A DNA stretch of 55,877 nt, taken from positions 1-55,877 of the forward strand of contig CALDWI010000006.1 in the NCBI GenBank assembly GCA_937923795.1. Direction: 5' to 3'. Under the pieces are notes generated by a model that saw only the letters and a list, made by a program, of their open reading frames with translations, was not told the origin of the DNA and searched no databases. Source of the stretch: an uncultured Collinsella sp. (GTDB lineage: Bacteria > Actinomycetota > Coriobacteriia > Coriobacteriales > Coriobacteriaceae). The position numbers were made by a program, and so were the translations under genes. Shown here piece after piece: positions 54,281 to 55,877 of the stretch. The number at the start of each line of letters is the position of its first letter. Within the stretch, counting starts at the first letter, position 1.

Positions 54281-54392
54281 TTATACCACTGGCAGAATTG
54301 CCGTGGTAAAACCCTTGACAGTTTTACCAATTAGGGTTTCAAAACTGATAGGCTTACGTTTGGTAAAACGTTTTTAGCAGGTTGTTTACCAT
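54281..54392. promoter_or_regulatory. Divergent glgB / HAD-gene promoter region with TGGTAAAAC palindrome
   Basis: TGGTAAAAC (54305-54313) and GTTTTACCA (54322-54330) form a perfect palindrome with an 8-base spacer that contains TTGACA (54316-54321), a rightward -35. On the minus strand TTACCA (54305-54310) and TATAAA (54281-54286), 18 bases apart, form a plausible glgB promoter overlapping the same palindrome. Further half-sites are TGGTAAAAC (54362-54370) and GTTTACCA (54385-54392). The layout suits a repressor acting on both genes. The rest of 54083-54413 shows no gene. Confidence 0.55.
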
Positions 54393-54413
54393 TTGACATC
54401 GAAAGGCTCGTTT

Positions 54414-55103
54414 ATGTCCCATACCGCCGCTTCCAAGGTTGCTTTTATTTTCGATTGCGACGGCACGCTGGTTAATAGCACCCCCGTTTGGGCCTATGCC
54501 CAGCCCGAGTTATTGCACCGTCATGGGATTGACGTGACGGTGGATGACTTTGCCCAATTTGAGCACCTGTCGCTGGAGGATGAGTGCCAGGCCTACCACG
54601 ATACGTGGGGCATTGGCGCGAATGGCGAGGAGCTGTATCGCGAGCTGGGCGAGATTTTGATTGATGGGTACTCAAAGGTACCGCCGCGCGAGGGGCTCCT
54701 GGCATTTTTGGAGCAGGCGAAGGCGGCGGGAATCGCAATGTGCGTGGCTACATCCACGCCGGCCGAGCTGGTTAAGTCTGCGCTTGCGGGCGCCGGGCTC
54801 GATGCCTACATGGAGTTTGTTACCACGACGGGCGAGGCGGGACGTTCCAAGCAGTTCCCCGATGTGTACGAGCTGGCGTTGCGCCGCCTGGAGGAGCGTC
54901 ATGGGCACAAGTTTGAGTGCGCATGGGTGTTTGAGGACGCCGTCTTTGGCCTAAAGAGCTCTGGGGTCGCCGGCTTTAAGCGCGTGGGCATCTATGACCC
55001 GCACGGCCGCATGAAGCGCGACGAGGTGCGTTCCAACTGCGATATCTTTATCGACAGCTATGAAGAGCTGGACCTTGACCGTGTGCTTTCGTTTGAGGGA
55101 TAG
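54414..55103 (+). CDS. HAD-superfamily hydrolase, beta-phosphoglucomutase-like
   Basis: A 229-residue HAD enzyme: FIFDCDGTLVNSTP (nucleophile Asp and second Asp), a helical cap (~residues 20-90), CVATSTPAELVKSAL (motif II), GRSKQFPDVYELAL (motif III lysine) and WVFEDAVFGLKSSGVAGF (motif IV). It is in the phosphatase/beta-phosphoglucomutase subgroup; sugar-phosphate activity fits its position next to glycogen genes, but the substrate is not provable. The start at 54414 has GAAAGG upstream; a TTG at 54393 is less likely. Confidence 0.88.
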   Translation: MSHTAASKVAFIFDCDGTLVNSTPVWAYAQPELLHRHGIDVTVDDFAQFEHLSLEDECQAYHDTWGIGANGEELYRELGEILIDGYSKVPPREGLLAFLEQAKAAGIAMCVATSTPAELVKSALAGAGLDAYMEFVTTTGEAGRSKQFPDVYELALRRLEERHGHKFECAWVFEDAVFGLKSSGVAGFKRVGIYDPHGRMKRDEVRSNCDIFIDSYEELDLDRVLSFEG

Positions 55104-55112
55104 GCGAGGGCT

Positions 55113-55754
55113 GTGGCTTGCAAAGTATTAGTGGTCTGCGGCTCGCCCGTGGTGGCAAGCGCGGATCTGTTGCGTAGGCTAGCAGGGGAGTGCGACCATG
55201 TTGTCGCCGTGGACCGCGGACTCGACGCGCTGCTGGGCGCGGGACTGGGCTGCGACGTGTATGTGGGGGATGCCGACACGGTGAGTGATGCGGGCCGCGC
55301 GTTGGTCGATGCCGCCACCGACTTTGAGATAGAACGCCACGACCCCTACAAGGACTATACCGATCTGGCGCTGGCGCTCGATTCCGTCCGCCGTCTCTGG
55401 CCGGATGCCGAAGTGGTTGCGACCTGCGCCACCGGCGGCCGCCCGGACATGGCGCTTTCCGTACTGGGCCTGCTTGCGGGCTACGAGAATGCCCCAGTTT
55501 GGATTACCGAGGACAAGGTGGTCTCCCGCATCCTTCACGCAGGTGAATCGTGGACCATCGAAGGCGTCGAAGGAAAGACGTTCTCCATCATCGCACTTGC
55601 TCCTGGGACGGTTGTAAGCGAGCACGGCCTAGAATGGGAACTAGATCACAGTCCTCTGGGCCTGTTAGCCGACACGGGCATCAGCAACGTTGTCAGGTCA
55701 ACAGCCACGATCCAAGTCCACACCGGCACCGCCATCGCTTACCTCTACAAGTAA
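55113..55754 (+). CDS. thiN: Thiamine pyrophosphokinase
   Basis: A 213-residue protein that converts thiamine to thiamine diphosphate. VVAVDRGLDALL, YVGDADTV, RHDPYKDYTDLALAL and ATGGRPDMALSVL (seen as CATGGRPDMAL) match the family's catalytic domain, and the C-terminal region starting at WTIEGVEGKTFSI matches the vitamin-B1-binding domain. GTG start nine bases after the preceding stop with GAGG upstream; co-transcribed with the HAD gene. Confidence 0.92.
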   Translation: MACKVLVVCGSPVVASADLLRRLAGECDHVVAVDRGLDALLGAGLGCDVYVGDADTVSDAGRALVDAATDFEIERHDPYKDYTDLALALDSVRRLWPDAEVVATCATGGRPDMALSVLGLLAGYENAPVWITEDKVVSRILHAGESWTIEGVEGKTFSIIALAPGTVVSEHGLEWELDHSPLGLLADTGISNVVRSTATIQVHTGTAIAYLYK

Positions 55755-55836
55755 GGTCTATCGCATCAGGGTTTTATCGGGACGGTGGATAGAAATAAGC
55801 GCTCGAAGAGTGGTTATTTCTGCCCCATTACAGTTT

Positions 55837-55864
55837 GAGTCGTCCGAAAGGGCGGCTCTTTTCC
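55837..55864 (+). terminator. Intrinsic terminator after thiN
   Basis: AGTCGTCC and GGGCGGCT (with G-U pairs) form a stem around GAAA, followed by CTTTTCC. Confidence 0.75.
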
Positions 55865-55877
55865 GTTGCACGGTTAT

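Noticed and set aside
54109..54330. 73-codon minus-strand frame between glgB and the HAD gene
   Set aside because: No ribosome site, no family resemblance, and it covers the divergent promoter and operator.

Overview
The window looks like a chromosomal segment of a Coriobacteriia actinobacterium, most likely Collinsella or a close relative. The pointers are the high GC content, the glycogen cluster with GlgC/GlgD and a GH13-GH77 fusion, lysine-rich protein tails, and the mix of housekeeping genes. The assignment is by pattern recognition, not by search.

Layout. (1) 1-2236: the 3' part of a tRNA-Glu, a flippase-like membrane protein and a TetR regulator. (2) 2239-24220: a compact, visibly more GC-rich cobalamin island. 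At its left edge lies a short remnant of an IS3-type transposase. A leftward operon (7892 to 2349) encodes a Tat-signal lipoprotein CbiK-type chelatase, a small lipoprotein, and a lipoprotein substrate-binding protein, permease and ATPase of the siderophore/corrinoid class; a cobalamin riboswitch precedes it. A rightward operon of 17 tightly overlapping reading frames (8351 to 24199) encodes nearly the whole anaerobic cobalamin pathway. The exception is cbiL, which survives only as a 77-codon internally deleted remnant. (3) 24228-29617: a 69-bp repeat, a MacAB-type efflux operon whose adaptor gene start carries a 25-bp tandem duplication, and an L,D-transpeptidase. (4) 29767-40935: housekeeping genes sdaA, metK, gltX, priA, def, fmt, rsmB and an FmdB zinc ribbon, separated by several long fold-back repeats. 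(5) 41024-54082: a leftward glycogen/alpha-glucan block (glgB, glgP, glgC, glgD, glgA, and a GH13-GH77 fusion). (6) 54414-55754: a HAD phosphatase/phosphoglucomutase-like gene and thiamine pyrophosphokinase.

How the parts work together. The island would turn sirohydrochlorin into adenosylcobalamin: CbiK, [CbiL], CbiH, CbiF, CbiG, CbiD, CbiJ, CbiET, CbiC, CbiA, CobO, CbiP, CbiB, CobD, CobU, CobS, CobT and a CobC-like phosphatase. It also carries an uptake system that corrinoid levels probably switch off. The broken cbiL predicts that de novo synthesis fails unless another copy exists outside the window, leaving salvage and uptake functional. The glycogen block encodes ADP-glucose synthesis, chain elongation, branching, phosphorolysis and disproportionation. 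A repeated TGGTAAAAC half-site near glgB and near the GH13-GH77 gene suggests a shared regulator.
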